Of a DNA stretch of 64,000 nt, positions 38,543 to 47,531 are shown piece by piece. The position numbers were made by a program, and so were the translations under genes. The notes below the pieces were generated by a model that was given only the letters and a program-made list of their open reading frames with translations, did not search any database and was not told where the DNA came from. Source of the stretch: CAZNPL01 sp964574815 (GTDB taxonomy: Bacteria > Planctomycetota > Phycisphaerae > UBA1845); contig CAZNPL010000033.1 of the NCBI GenBank assembly GCA_964574815.1, forward strand, positions 11,845 through 75,844, read 5' to 3'. Each line of letters begins with the position of its first letter. Position 1 is the stretch's first letter.

Positions 38543-38600
38543 ACGGGCAAGCTCCACCGCTGTTGGCGGCTCTGCTTGCCCATGGGCACCCTTGCCAGAC
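38543..38600. repeat. Palindromic intergenic repeat, class D
   Basis: ACGGGCAAGCTCCACCGC pairs with GGCGGCTCTGCTTGCCCAT and is followed by GGGCACCCTTGCCAG. It lies between convergent genes and may act as a terminator. Confidence 0.7.
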
Positions 38601-38623
38601 ACGTACACCCACAAGGCGTGGCG

Positions 38624-39424
38624 CTACAGGCCCTTGAATTTCGGAGGGCGCTTCTCCAGGAAAGCCGTTACACCCTCGATGTGATCTTCGGTTTGACTGG
38701 CTGTCGTCTGGAGCATGGCTTCGTAGGCCAACTGATCGTCGAGGTCGGCGGTCCAGCCGCGGTTGAAGGCCCGTTTGGTCAGTCCGATGCCGCGCGTGGG
38801 CAGGTTGGCGAGCTTGTCGGCGAGCTTCGTGGTGGCCGCTTGAAGTTCGTTGTCAGGGACGACCTGGTTGACGAGACCCCATTCGAGGGCTTCTGCCGCA
38901 TCGACTTTTCGGCCGGTGCAGGTCATTTCCATGGCCCGCCCCATTCCAATCAGTCGCGGAAGCAGCATCGTCGCACCCGAATCGGGGACGAGTCCGACTT
39001 TGATGAATGACTGGATGAAGCTGGCCGATTCAGCGGCGACCCGGATATCGCAGGCGAGCGCAAGACTGCAGCCGGCACCGGCCGCGACGCCATTCACGCC
39101 GGCAATGACCGGTTTCTCCATGGTGCGCAGCGTGGCGATCAAGGGGTTGTAGCGCTTCTGGAGATGCGCTCCCAGCGGCGTCGGTTCGGGATCGTTCATG
39201 CGCTCCTTGACGCTGTCGAGGTCCTGTCCGGCACAAAACGCCCGGCCTGCGCCGGTGATGATGACGCATCGAACGGAGTCATCGCGGGCCGCGGTCTTGG
39301 CCTCCTTACCCAATCGCTCGAGCAAATCGTCGCTGAATGCGTTGAGCACGTCAGGGCGGTTCAAGCGCAGTGTTCGGACGGCCCCTTCGTTCTCGATCAG
39401 GACCACGGGTTGCGATTCAGGCAT
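38624..39424 (-). CDS. Enoyl-CoA hydratase/isomerase family protein
   Basis: A 266-residue crotonase-fold enzyme. The oxyanion-hole segments are FCAGQDL at about 63-69 and GVNGVAAGAGCSLALACD at about 110-127. At the second position, where hydratases carry Glu, it has Ser (GAGCSLA). At the third, VGLVPDSGATMLLPR has Asp. This pattern is typical of the isomerase-like PaaG branch rather than classical hydratases, so ring-epoxyacyl-CoA or enoyl-CoA isomerisation is more likely than hydration. It ends LEKRPPKFKGL, very like the next crotonase, which suggests duplication. Confidence 0.85.
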   Translation of the reverse strand: MPESQPVVLIENEGAVRTLRLNRPDVLNAFSDDLLERLGKEAKTAARDDSVRCVIITGAGRAFCAGQDLDSVKERMNDPEPTPLGAHLQKRYNPLIATLRTMEKPVIAGVNGVAAGAGCSLALACDIRVAAESASFIQSFIKVGLVPDSGATMLLPRLIGMGRAMEMTCTGRKVDAAEALEWGLVNQVVPDNELQAATTKLADKLANLPTRGIGLTKRAFNRGWTADLDDQLAYEAMLQTTASQTEDHIEGVTAFLEKRPPKFKGL

Positions 39425-39474
39425 GCTCGGGTACCTCCGACAGCGGGCTGGGAAAAGGCCTCAGCACCGCTGAT

Positions 39475-39632
39475 GGGTGCCACTGGCGGCTTGCCCGCCA
39501 GTGCTTCTCCTCGTTGTGCGTGTTTCGCGTATGAGCTTGGGTGCCTGTGCCGTCGCGCGTCAAGGGAACCGCACGGGCAAGCTCCGCCGCCGATGGCGGC
39601 TCCGCTTGCCCATGGCACCCTTGTCAGGCAGG
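39475..39632. repeat. Class B (reversed) and class D palindromic repeats
   Basis: At 39475-39506 a class B unit lies in reverse orientation (GGGTGCCACTGGCGG, CCGCCAGTGCTT). At 39571-39628 is a class D unit: GGGCAAGCTCCGCCGCC, a short loop, then GGCGGCTCCGCTTGCCC and a CACCCTTGTC end. They fill most of the gap between the two crotonase genes. Confidence 0.7.
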
Positions 39633-39665
39633 TCCTGCTTGTTCCTTTCGATATTCGGATCACAC

Positions 39666-40436
39666 CTACTTACCCTCGAACTTCGGGGGACGCTTCTCGA
39701 GGAAAGCCGACATCCCCTCCTTCTGATCTTCCGTGGCAAAGAGCAGGTAGAACAGCTTGCGCTCGTGCTCCAGCGCCTGGCTCAGCGACATCTCGTCAGC
39801 CTTGAGCACCGACTCCTTGGCGAGCCGAAGTGCCAGCGGGGGGCGTCCGGACATTTCGCGTGCCAGCTCCATGGCGGCGCTGAACCAATGCTCCTTGGGT
39901 ACGACGCGCGAGACGAGACCGAACTGGTAAGCCTCCTGTGCCGTGATAAAGCGGCTGTTGAGAACCATGTCCATGGCTCGGAACTTGCCTACGGCGCGCG
40001 TCAGGCGCTGGGTGCCGCCAGCGCCGGGCATGATGCCGATGTTGATTTCAGGCTGGCCGAACTTCGCGGTCTCGGAGGCGATGATGATGTCGCAGTGCAT
40101 GGCCAGTTCGCAGCCGCCGCCGAGGGCGTATCCGCTGACGGCGGCGATGATCGGCTTGCTGATGCGCCGGATGCGCTCCCAGCGGGCGAACATGTTGTGG
40201 TTATACATATCGACGACCGAGGCGTCGGCCATGTCCTTGATGTCCGCCCCGGCGGCCCACACTTTCTCGCTGCCGGTGATGAGGATGACGCGGATGTCGT
40301 CGTCCTCATCGAATTGCTCGAGCGTGTCGGCGAGCCGCTCCATCAGGTCGAGGGAGAGGGCGTTCAGAACCTCCGGGCGGTTGAGCCGGACGATGCCCAC
40401 GTGCCCGTCACGTTCCACGATGATCAGGTCGCTCAT
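39666..40436 (-). CDS. Enoyl-CoA hydratase
   Basis: A 256-residue crotonase-fold enzyme. Oxyanion-hole segments are AAGADIKDM at about 62-70 and GYALGGGCELAMHCD at about 103-117. Both catalytic glutamates of true hydratases are present, in GGGCELA and in GQPEINIGIMPGAGGTQR. It should hydrate trans-2-enoyl-CoA in beta-oxidation or aromatic degradation. It shares a near-identical end (LEKRPPKFEGK) with the crotonase at 38624. pyrE follows upstream on the same strand. Confidence 0.92.
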   Translation of the reverse strand: MSDLIIVERDGHVGIVRLNRPEVLNALSLDLMERLADTLEQFDEDDDIRVILITGSEKVWAAGADIKDMADASVVDMYNHNMFARWERIRRISKPIIAAVSGYALGGGCELAMHCDIIIASETAKFGQPEINIGIMPGAGGTQRLTRAVGKFRAMDMVLNSRFITAQEAYQFGLVSRVVPKEHWFSAAMELAREMSGRPPLALRLAKESVLKADEMSLSQALEHERKLFYLLFATEDQKEGMSAFLEKRPPKFEGK

Positions 40437-40482
40437 GATGGGGCGTATTGTGCCGATGAGCGGGATGATTGCAACGGCGGTG

Positions 40483-41010
40483 TCAGGTCTTCACGCCGAG
40501 GTCCCGTACGGTAAAGAGGGAGGAGTAAGTGAAACCGGCGTTCTCGACGTTCTCGCGGGCGCCTTCGAGTCGATCGATGACCGAAACGATGGCTTCAACG
40601 GTACCGCCGGAGTCGCTGATGGCCCTGGCGGCCTCGAGCACCTGGCCGCCGGTCGTGGCGACGTCCTCGATCAGCAGGACTCGATCACCTTGGTTCAGGA
40701 CACCCTCGAACAGCTTTCGGGTGCCGTAATCCTTCCTGGCGTTGCGGACGATGATGAAAGGCTTGCCGCTGGCCATTGAGGTGGCCGCCGCCAGTGCCAC
40801 GCCGCCCAGTTCCGCTCCGGCGATGAGCGTGATTCGACCGGTGACACGTGCGGCTAACATCTGGCCGAGGGCTTTGAGAATCTCGGGGCGGGACTCGAAG
40901 CGATACTTGTCGAGGTAGTAGTGGCTCTTTTTGCCCGAGCGAAGGGTGAACTCGCCTTCGAGGTAGGCCGCTGCTTTGATCATCCGAGCCAGTTCGTCGC
41001 GGTCGATCAT
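40483..41010 (-). CDS. pyrE: Orotate phosphoribosyltransferase
   Basis: A 175-residue enzyme that joins orotate and PRPP to give orotidine 5'-phosphate in pyrimidine synthesis. The PRPP-binding loop is VLLIEDVATTGGQV at about 110-123, and the flexible-loop region is RNARKDYGTRKLF. Length is typical of the short PyrE branch. The ATG at 41010 is preferred; a GTG three codons upstream is also possible. It lies 43 bases after purB on the same strand, so purine and pyrimidine genes probably share a transcript. Confidence 0.93.
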   Translation of the reverse strand: MIDRDELARMIKAAAYLEGEFTLRSGKKSHYYLDKYRFESRPEILKALGQMLAARVTGRITLIAGAELGGVALAAATSMASGKPFIIVRNARKDYGTRKLFEGVLNQGDRVLLIEDVATTGGQVLEAARAISDSGGTVEAIVSVIDRLEGARENVENAGFTYSSLFTVRDLGVKT

Positions 41011-41053
41011 GTGCCTCACTCCCTTGTTGAGTGGCGGCGCGCTTCCGCCTTGG

Positions 41054-42484
41054 TCAGACCGTGAGCTCGCTGTCCATTCCCAGCGTGTGGGTGTACCGTT
41101 CGCGGATCGGGGTTACCACGGCGTTCAAGAACTCGTCGACTTGCCCTGGGGCGCGGCCGATGAACCTGCTCGGCTCCAACAGCTTGGTAAAGTCGAGGTT
41201 CGCGAAGGCTTCGTCGTCGGCGAGGCGCTCGAGCAGGTCGTTCGGCTCGCCTCTTTCCTTGATGACCCGTGCCGCCTCCTGCGTGTACCGTCGCAGCCGT
41301 TCGTGCAGATCCTGCCGATCGCCGCCGGCGTTGACCCCGGCCATCAGGATTTCCTCGGTTGCGATGAAGGGCAACTCGGCGGCGACGTGCGCGGCAATCA
41401 CCGCCGGGTAAACGGTCAGCCCGCGGGCCACATTGAGCACGATGCGCAGCATGCCGTCGGCGGCGAGGAACGACTCCGGAATCACGAGCCGTCTGTTGGA
41501 GGAATCATCGAGTGTGCGCTCGAACCACTGTTCGGCCGCCGTCTGCAAGGGCGAGGAGGCCAGCGAGATGACGAACCGCGCCAGGCCGGTAGCTCGCTCG
41601 CAGCGCATCGGGTTTCGCTTGTAGGGCATGGCGCTGGAGCCCACCTGGGTGGATTCGAACGGCTCCTCTATTTCCTTGAGTCCGGAAAGCAGCCGCAGGT
41701 CATTGGCGAATTTGTGCACGCTCGCCGCCACGCCGGCCAAAGCACTTACGACTTGGGCGTCGATCTTTCGCGAGTACGTCTGCCCCGTGATGGGCTCGAC
41801 GGCTTCAAAATCAAACGCCCGGGCAACGTCGCGCTCCAAGGCGTCGATCTTTGATTCATCTCCCTGGAACAACGCCATGAAGCTTGCCTGCGTTCCCGTC
41901 GTTCCCTTGACGCCGCGAAACTTCAGCGTGTCGAGCCGGCGTTCGATCTCTTCCAGGTCGCGAACGAAATCGTAGCACCAGAGTGCCGCTCGTTTGCCCA
42001 CGGTGGTAAGCTGGGCGGGCTGGAAGTGCGTCAGCCCGAGTGTGGGCAGATCGCGGTGTTTCTCGGCGAACCGGCCCAGAGCGTCGACGACGTTGACCAG
42101 CCAGTCGCGTATGAGGGCGAGCGCGTCCCGCATGATGATCAAGTCGGCATTGTCCACGACGAAAGCACTGGTGGCGCCGAGGTGCAGGATCGGCCGAGCT
42201 GACGGCGCCTGATCCGCGAACGCGTGAAGATGGGCCATGACGTCGTGCCGCAGTTCCTTCTCGTATCGAGCCGCGGCCTGGAAGTTTACGTCCTCGGCCA
42301 CCCGGCGAAGGTCGGCGATCTGCCCGGCGGTCATCTTCAGCCCTGCTTTGCGCTCCGCTTCGGCCAGAGCGATCCAGAGTCGCCGCCAGACCTTGACGCG
42401 GCGATCGGCGCCGAAGAGACGACACATGGCCGGAGAGGCGTTCCGGGACACTAACGGCGATTGATAGACTTCCGTGGGTGTCAT
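41054..42484 (-). CDS. purB: Adenylosuccinate lyase
   Basis: A 476-residue member of the fumarase/aspartase superfamily, acting twice in purine synthesis (SAICAR to AICAR and adenylosuccinate to AMP). The signature is SSAMPYKRNPMRCE at about 285-298. Other conserved parts are ILHLGATSAFVVDNADL and GLTHFQPAQLTTVGKR. The ATG at 42484 starts at the family boundary (MTPTEVYQSPLVSRNAS); the frame is open 147 codons further upstream through repeats, without coding character. The long form without the usual 430-residue limit resembles eukaryotic and planctomycete enzymes. Confidence 0.95.
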   Translation of the reverse strand: MTPTEVYQSPLVSRNASPAMCRLFGADRRVKVWRRLWIALAEAERKAGLKMTAGQIADLRRVAEDVNFQAAARYEKELRHDVMAHLHAFADQAPSARPILHLGATSAFVVDNADLIIMRDALALIRDWLVNVVDALGRFAEKHRDLPTLGLTHFQPAQLTTVGKRAALWCYDFVRDLEEIERRLDTLKFRGVKGTTGTQASFMALFQGDESKIDALERDVARAFDFEAVEPITGQTYSRKIDAQVVSALAGVAASVHKFANDLRLLSGLKEIEEPFESTQVGSSAMPYKRNPMRCERATGLARFVISLASSPLQTAAEQWFERTLDDSSNRRLVIPESFLAADGMLRIVLNVARGLTVYPAVIAAHVAAELPFIATEEILMAGVNAGGDRQDLHERLRRYTQEAARVIKERGEPNDLLERLADDEAFANLDFTKLLEPSRFIGRAPGQVDEFLNAVVTPIRERYTHTLGMDSELTV

Positions 42485-42900
42485 TGAACCGGCTTCGCGG
42501 TTGCGGCGGACGTCGGGCGCCCAACACGGCGATCCGTATCGCTGGGTGGCGAACCGCGCGTGCGATTCTAGCGTGCCGGGCATGGCTTGCCAGGGGCGAG
42601 ATGGGATATGCGGAGGTTGCGGCGGCCTTTGATGCCTGGCGCCGCGGCGTGTGGAGATCTGGCCATGCGGTTCCGTCTCCTTGCCCCAATGGGCACACAC
42701 TGGCAGACAAGGTGCCACGGGCACCAGGTCAAGGTTCAACTCCCCGCGTTTCCGGCGAGTGACGAGACGTCCGTTTTTCGGTACAATTTTAAGGGGTCGT
42801 GAAGGAAGGCGGTCGCCGGCGAGCACATCGGGGCGTGAACCGCCAGGAGACTGCAAGTCGACAGGAGGCGTACTGCCCCGAAACAGCCGGGAGGCACTTG
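42485..42900. other. Divergent intergenic region with degenerate repeat
   Basis: About 415 bases between the divergent purB and the cyclophilin lipoprotein gene. At about 42660-42725 is a degenerate repeat of the class B/D style (CTTGCCCCAATGGGCACAC, then ACTGGCAGACAAGGTGCCACG). No gene is supported. Confidence 0.5.
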
Positions 42901-44142
42901 ATGCCCCATTTCCGGAGATGTCCATACGCGCTTGCCGCGATCTGTGGGTGTGTCGCGGTCTTGATCGCCGGTTGCGGGATCATTCCCCAAACTCCGTCGG
43001 CGCCACTCGTCGCCGATGCCGGGCCGAATCGAACTGCGGCCACCGGGGAGACGCTGACACTGCAGGCTACGGCCAGCGGTGGCACGCCACCGTATGGGTA
43101 CCAGTGGGACATCGTGCAGGTTCCGGATGATGATGAAGCTCAGGCCATTCCCGATGGTGATCAGGCCGAGATTCAAACGCTGCCATTTGAGGTGGGGCGT
43201 TACGTCTATCGCGTCATCGTGACCGACGCCGAGGCATTCACCGAGCCGGCCGGCAGCAACGTTGACTTTGTCGTGATCGAAGTTTCCGAGGGGTTGACCG
43301 TTTCAATCGAGCGGGAAGTTGACGGGGGCGGCTACCCTCTTCCGGCGATTGCCGGCGAGCCGTTTACGTTGAGTGGGCCGGCGTCCGGGGGCAGCGGGTT
43401 GAGCTATGCCTGGACACGTGTCGAGGGCGTGGATCTGGAGTTCACGAATCCTTCTTCGGAGCAAACGGAGGTGATTGCGGCCGAACCCGGCGAGGTCTTG
43501 ATTCGCGTCGCTGTTGACGACGCCGAAGGGCGGCAGGTGTCCGACGTGATTTCGATCGTCGTGATCGAAGGTCCACGGCCGCGCGTTGTCATGACGGTCG
43601 ATTCACAGAGTGAGGGCGTCTCGGGTGAGATCATATTCGAGCTGTTTTCTGATCTGGCGCCGCGGACGGTGGAAAACCTGCTGGCCTACATAGATGAAGG
43701 GTTTTATGACGGTTTGGTTTGGCATCGCGTGTCGCGGAATGCCGACGGCAGCGCCTTCGTCGTGCAAACCGGTGGTTTTCGTCGCGAAGGCGACGTGCTG
43801 GTCCCCGTCGAGCCGCTGTTTGACCCGGTCGAAAGCGAATCCGACAACGGCCTGAGCAATCAGCCGGGCTCGATCGCGATGGCGCTGTCCAACAACGATC
43901 CGGATTCGGGGACCTCGCAATTCTTCGTCAATCTCAACGACAACTCGTTCCTGGACGAGGATTTCACCGTCTTTGGCCAAGTCATTGCGGGCATGGATAT
44001 CATCGACGCCATGTCGCAGGTCGAAACCGGCACTGCTGAAGACGATTCGGGTGGCACGCTCACGGAGGTGCCGCTTGACGACATCGTCATCATCCAATTC
44101 CGTCGAACGTCTCCAACGTCCCCTCTTCATATCGAGGAATGA
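42901..44142 (+). CDS. Lipoprotein with Ig-like domains and cyclophilin-type peptidyl-prolyl isomerase
   Basis: A 413-residue exported lipoprotein (lipobox LIAGC after MPHFRRCPYALAAICGCVAV). Residues about 35-130 and 135-230 form two PKD/Ig-like modules, with ADAGPNRTAATGETLTLQA and WTRVEG-type strands. The C-terminal 170 residues are a cyclophilin: IIFELFSDLAPRTVENLLAY, FYDGLVWHRVS, FVVQTGGF and TSQFFVNLNDNSFLDEDFTV. It should speed proline isomerisation in exported proteins. The ATG at 42901 follows GGGAGG. The next gene starts four bases after its stop. Confidence 0.9.
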   Translation: MPHFRRCPYALAAICGCVAVLIAGCGIIPQTPSAPLVADAGPNRTAATGETLTLQATASGGTPPYGYQWDIVQVPDDDEAQAIPDGDQAEIQTLPFEVGRYVYRVIVTDAEAFTEPAGSNVDFVVIEVSEGLTVSIEREVDGGGYPLPAIAGEPFTLSGPASGGSGLSYAWTRVEGVDLEFTNPSSEQTEVIAAEPGEVLIRVAVDDAEGRQVSDVISIVVIEGPRPRVVMTVDSQSEGVSGEIIFELFSDLAPRTVENLLAYIDEGFYDGLVWHRVSRNADGSAFVVQTGGFRREGDVLVPVEPLFDPVESESDNGLSNQPGSIAMALSNNDPDSGTSQFFVNLNDNSFLDEDFTVFGQVIAGMDIIDAMSQVETGTAEDDSGGTLTEVPLDDIVIIQFRRTSPTSPLHIEE

Positions 44143-44145
44143 ACC

Positions 44146-44853
44146 ATGAGCGAGCCAACAAGCACCTATCGAGACGGTGGGGAAGGGCCGGCTCCATTGT
44201 CGGATGACGAGTCCGCCGCCCTGCCGCGGGCCAACACGCGGCGCATGATGCTGGAAGCGCTGAAGCGACAGGGGCCGCTTTCCGCGAAGCAACTGGCACT
44301 CGCTTGCGGGATCTCGGTCGCCGGGGTCCGACAGCACCTTGTGGCATTCGAGCAGAACGGCATCGTATCGTCCGCGTTCAGACGGCACGGGCCCGGACGG
44401 CCGTCTCGCCTGTACTCACTGACCGAGCAAGGCCAGCAACTGTTCGGGCAGCGGTACGAACGTCTGGCGCTGGAACTGCTGGATGCGGCCAGTCGGATCG
44501 GAGGCAACGAACTGGTTGCGAAGCTCTTCGAGGAACGCGCTCAGCGGCAACTCCACCGGTACGGTCCGGCCGCAGACGAAGACGACGTCCGAGCGAAGGT
44601 CCGGACGCTGGCACGGCTGCGCGATGCGGACGGGTACATGGCCGAGGCGGAAACCGACGGCGGGGGGCGGACGACGCTCGTTGAGCACCACTGCCCGATC
44701 ATGTCGGTGGCGTCGTGCTATCCAAACGTATGTGCGTGTGAGCTGAGGCTGGTCCGCAAGATTCTGGGCCCGGGCGTGACGGTGGAGCGTACCGAACATA
44801 TGATCGATGGGGGTCGGGCATGTCGGTACGCAGTGAAGCCTGCCCCGGCGTGA
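44146..44853 (+). CDS. SufR-like iron-sulfur transcription regulator
   Basis: A 235-residue regulator. An N-terminal winged helix (about 30-95; TRRMMLEALKRQGPLSAKQL, SVAGVRQHLVAFEQ) resembles DeoR/ArsR-type proteins. The C-terminal region has clustered cysteines at about 183, 191, 196, 198 and 226 (HHCPIMSVASCYPNVCACEL), the layout of SufR-type repressors that hold an iron-sulfur cluster and control suf genes. No suf gene is in the window. It follows the cyclophilin gene almost directly and probably shares its transcript. Confidence 0.82.
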   Translation: MSEPTSTYRDGGEGPAPLSDDESAALPRANTRRMMLEALKRQGPLSAKQLALACGISVAGVRQHLVAFEQNGIVSSAFRRHGPGRPSRLYSLTEQGQQLFGQRYERLALELLDAASRIGGNELVAKLFEERAQRQLHRYGPAADEDDVRAKVRTLARLRDADGYMAEAETDGGGRTTLVEHHCPIMSVASCYPNVCACELRLVRKILGPGVTVERTEHMIDGGRACRYAVKPAPA

Positions 44854-44930
44854 AGCGAGCGCATCCGACCGGTGGTTGCCACAAGCAGGATCGCTCGTTA
44901 TCCTGCCGCCCTGCAAAATGGAGAGATTTT

Positions 44931-46044
44931 ATGAGATTTGAAGACCCCGTTGCCGTTCTGGACTCCCTTTCCGCCCGGATCGTAGCAATCCGGGACTCTC
45001 TTTGACTATCCGACCCGACTCGACGAACTCGCTCAACTTGATTCGAAGATGGCCTCGCCCGACTTCTGGAGCGACCAGGAGGCGGCGCAGCAGACCGTCG
45101 TGCAGCTCAAGAAGGTCAAGGCCGTCGTGGAGCCGATCCGTGAGCTGATTGCTCTGCACGAGGACGTCCAGGCGTTGTCCGAGCTTCTCCAGGAGGAGCA
45201 CGATCCGGAGATGGTTGACGAGTTTCACGAAAAGCTTGCCGAGCTCTCCGAACGCGTCGATGAAGTTGAACTGCTGACGCTCCTCTCGCGGCCCAATGAC
45301 GGGCGGGACTGCTACTTCAGCGTCCAGGCGGGCACCGGCGGGGCGGACGCCTGCGATTGGGCCGAGATGCTGTTGCGCATGTACCTGCGATATTTCGAGC
45401 GCCGCGGCTACGGTGTCGAGCAGCTCGCGCTCAAGGAGGGAGAGGAGGCCGGGATTCAATCGTGCAACCTGCTTGTCCGGGGAGACTACGCCTACGGGTA
45501 TCTATCGTGTGAGATCGGTGTGCACCGGCTGGTGCGGATTTCGCCCTTCAGTGCCCAGGGTAAGCGCGAGACCAGCTTCGCGTCGGTCGATGTGCAACCG
45601 GTGGTGGACGACATCGAAATCGACATCGATTGGGATAAGGACGTGCGCGAGGACACCTATCGTGCCAGCGGGGCCGGCGGGCAGCACGTCAACAAGACGT
45701 CATCCGCCGTCCGACTCACGCACGAGCCGACCGGGCTGGTGGCGCAGTGCCAGAACGAGCGGTCGCAGCACAAGAACCGCGCGGCGGCCCGGAAGATGCT
45801 GCAGGCGCGGCTCTATCAGGTCGAGCAGGCCAAGCGCGACGAGGCGTTGGCCGCCCACTACGGGGAAAAGGGCCAGATCGGCTGGGGCAACGCCATCCGC
45901 AGCTATTTCCTTTACCCCGAGCAGCGGGTCAAGGACTCCCGCACCGGGCACATGACGTCCGACACGACGGGCGTACTGGACGGCGACATCCAGCCGTTCA
46001 TCGAGGCGGAGCTGCGCCGCCGCGTGGCCGTTCGGAGCAAGTAA
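44931..46044 (+). CDS. prfB: Peptide chain release factor 2, with programmed +1 frameshift
   Basis: RF2 releases peptides at UGA and UAA. It starts at the ATG at 44931 and reads 24 codons to CTT TGA C. There the ribosome slips by one base, giving D-Y-P-T-R-L-D in the second frame and a 370-residue protein. The slip site is the classic RF2 autoregulation signal. The second frame has the SPF tripeptide (RISPFSAQGKRETSF, about residue 202) that reads the stop codon and the catalytic GGQ (GAGGQHVNKTSSAVRL, about 248). Its presence shows that UGA is a normal stop in this genome, which matters for the two in-frame UGA codons discussed elsewhere. Confidence 0.95.
44994..45006 (+). promoter_or_regulatory. 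Programmed +1 frameshift site of prfB
   Basis: The slippery CTT (45000-45002) followed by the in-frame TGA (45003-45005) and C matches the universal RF2 frameshift core CTTTGAC. The upstream Shine-Dalgarno-like element is weak here (CCGGGAC). Confidence 0.9.
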
Positions 46045-46147
46045 CGATCGGGCATCTGTCCCAGTCCACGTTTTGACTCCCAAGCCGATCTTGTGAGACA
46101 ATCTCAATCGATCGACGGTCGCGTGACTTGCCGCCGGGAACTGCTCC

Positions 46148-46664
46148 ATGACAGACGCTCTGAATGAATTGTCGCTCCTTATTCGGAGCCGCCATCCGAT
46201 TGTCACCATCGAGACGGTCGAGGAGAGCCGGGCCGTCGATCTGGTCGTTCAGGCCGCCCATCGGCTGGCCATGACGCTTTACACGTGGACAGTGGTCGCC
46301 GGACATCAGCGCATTGCCGCCGGAGCTGTTGCGCGAGGGGCGGTTCGACGAGCTGTTTTTCGTGGACCTGCCCGGCTGCGAAGCGCGGGCGGTTATTCTC
46401 GATGTACATTTGAGGCGACGCAACCTGGACCCGGACGCGTTCGACCTCGATAAGCTGGCCGCCCGGACCGAGGGTTTCAGCGGTGCCGAGATCGAGCAAA
46501 CGATCGTATCGGCGCTTTACTCGGCGATCGCCGACGGCCGGGAACCGGATACGCGTGCGATCCTCGACGAAATCGCCGAGACGATTCCGCTCTCGGTCAC
46601 GATGCGTGAGCGCGTCGCCGAGCTGCGCCGTTTCGCCAAAGGCCGCTTCGTCGCCGCCGACTGA
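46148..46664 (+). pseudogene. Decayed Ycf46-like AAA ATPase
   Basis: The first frame from ATG 46148 (MTDALNELSLLIRSRHPIV...LYTWTVVAG) matches the N-terminus of Ycf46-type AAA proteins. The continuation LPPELLREGRFDELFFVDLP...TEGFSGAEIEQTIVSALYSA, in another frame from about 46314, matches the end of their ATPase domain. The middle, with the Walker A and B motifs, is missing, and the two pieces meet out of frame near 46310. I read this as an internal deletion with frameshift. Without the ATP site no activity is expected. Nothing in the flanks shows an insertion element that caused it. Confidence 0.8.
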
Positions 46665-46745
46665 GAGAGGCGATAAGCCCGGCGTCGCCCGCAGACGGCG
46701 CGGCATGCAGCCCGGGCTTCGCCGGCCGCCAGTTGCATGAGCACG

Positions 46746-47261
46746 TCAGTCGCCGCAGCGTTTGCCGCGGTCGCGCGGTTCCTTGGTAAACCGGTCATCG
46801 GAACGCTTGTCGGAAGCTGAGCGTGCAGCCTTTTCGAGCCAGCCGGTGCGAATATCGGTTGGTTCGTCGAAAGCGGGGACGTGGGGCTTGATGTCGAGCA
46901 AAGGCGTACCGTCGAGGATGTCCACGTTTTCGATTTGCAGCAGGTTCCCTTCAATGCGGAGAAGCCTGACGACGGAGAGTCCGATGGGGTTTGGTCGCCG
47001 TGGCGCCCGCGTTGCAAACAGCCCTCGTCGCTCAGTGTCCAGGAACGGAATGACTTGAAGGTCGAATTGCTCGCTCTTATGCAGGTGATAGAGCAAAACG
47101 ATGTGCGAAAAGCCGCCGAGATCCTTGAGGCCGGGCTGATACTTCGAAAGAACCTCCACCTCGCCCTTGGCGCCGGCGGCCCCCGCAGGCTGAATGGGCA
47201 TTCCCTCGACGCTCTTGAACGGAGAACGGATCACCCCGATCGGCTCGTATTGAATCGTCAT
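46746..47261 (-). CDS. trmO: tRNA N6-methyltransferase TrmO (TsaA/YaeB family)
   Basis: A 171-residue protein of the TsaA/YaeB family, which methylates N6-threonylcarbamoyladenosine at position 37 of certain tRNAs using SAM. The opening IQYEPIGVIRSPFK, then GFSHIVLLYHLHKS, FATRAPRRPNPIGLSVVRLL and LDGTPLLDIKPHVPAFD are family signatures. It is shorter than the E. coli protein because the C-terminal extension is absent. The ATG at 47261 sits at the conserved N-terminus; the frame is open further upstream. Confidence 0.92.
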   Translation of the reverse strand: MTIQYEPIGVIRSPFKSVEGMPIQPAGAAGAKGEVEVLSKYQPGLKDLGGFSHIVLLYHLHKSEQFDLQVIPFLDTERRGLFATRAPRRPNPIGLSVVRLLRIEGNLLQIENVDILDGTPLLDIKPHVPAFDEPTDIRTGWLEKAARSASDKRSDDRFTKEPRDRGKRCGD

Positions 47262-47531
47262 GTCGTTCCGTCCAGACGCCTTCTCACTTCCAGGGCGGCC
47301 CCGGCGCGCACGCGTCGCAGTGCGATTGTTGCCTTTCTGCACGTAATTCAGCATCGCCACCGCACGATCCCGCGTCAAGCTTGCGCTTCGGTACGGCCTT
47401 CCTTCAACAGCCGCATATGAAGACGCCGTCTGCATCCGACGACATCGCTGGATTTGTATAACGCTGTCGCCAGGGGTGGCGGGCGATCGACAGGCGGACG
47501 AGAATCACGCGTCGGCGACGTGAGAACTCCC

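Noticed and set aside
41054..42925. A 623-residue purB with a long N-terminal extension
   Set aside because: The extension covers repeats and lacks any domain; homology begins at the ATG at 42484.
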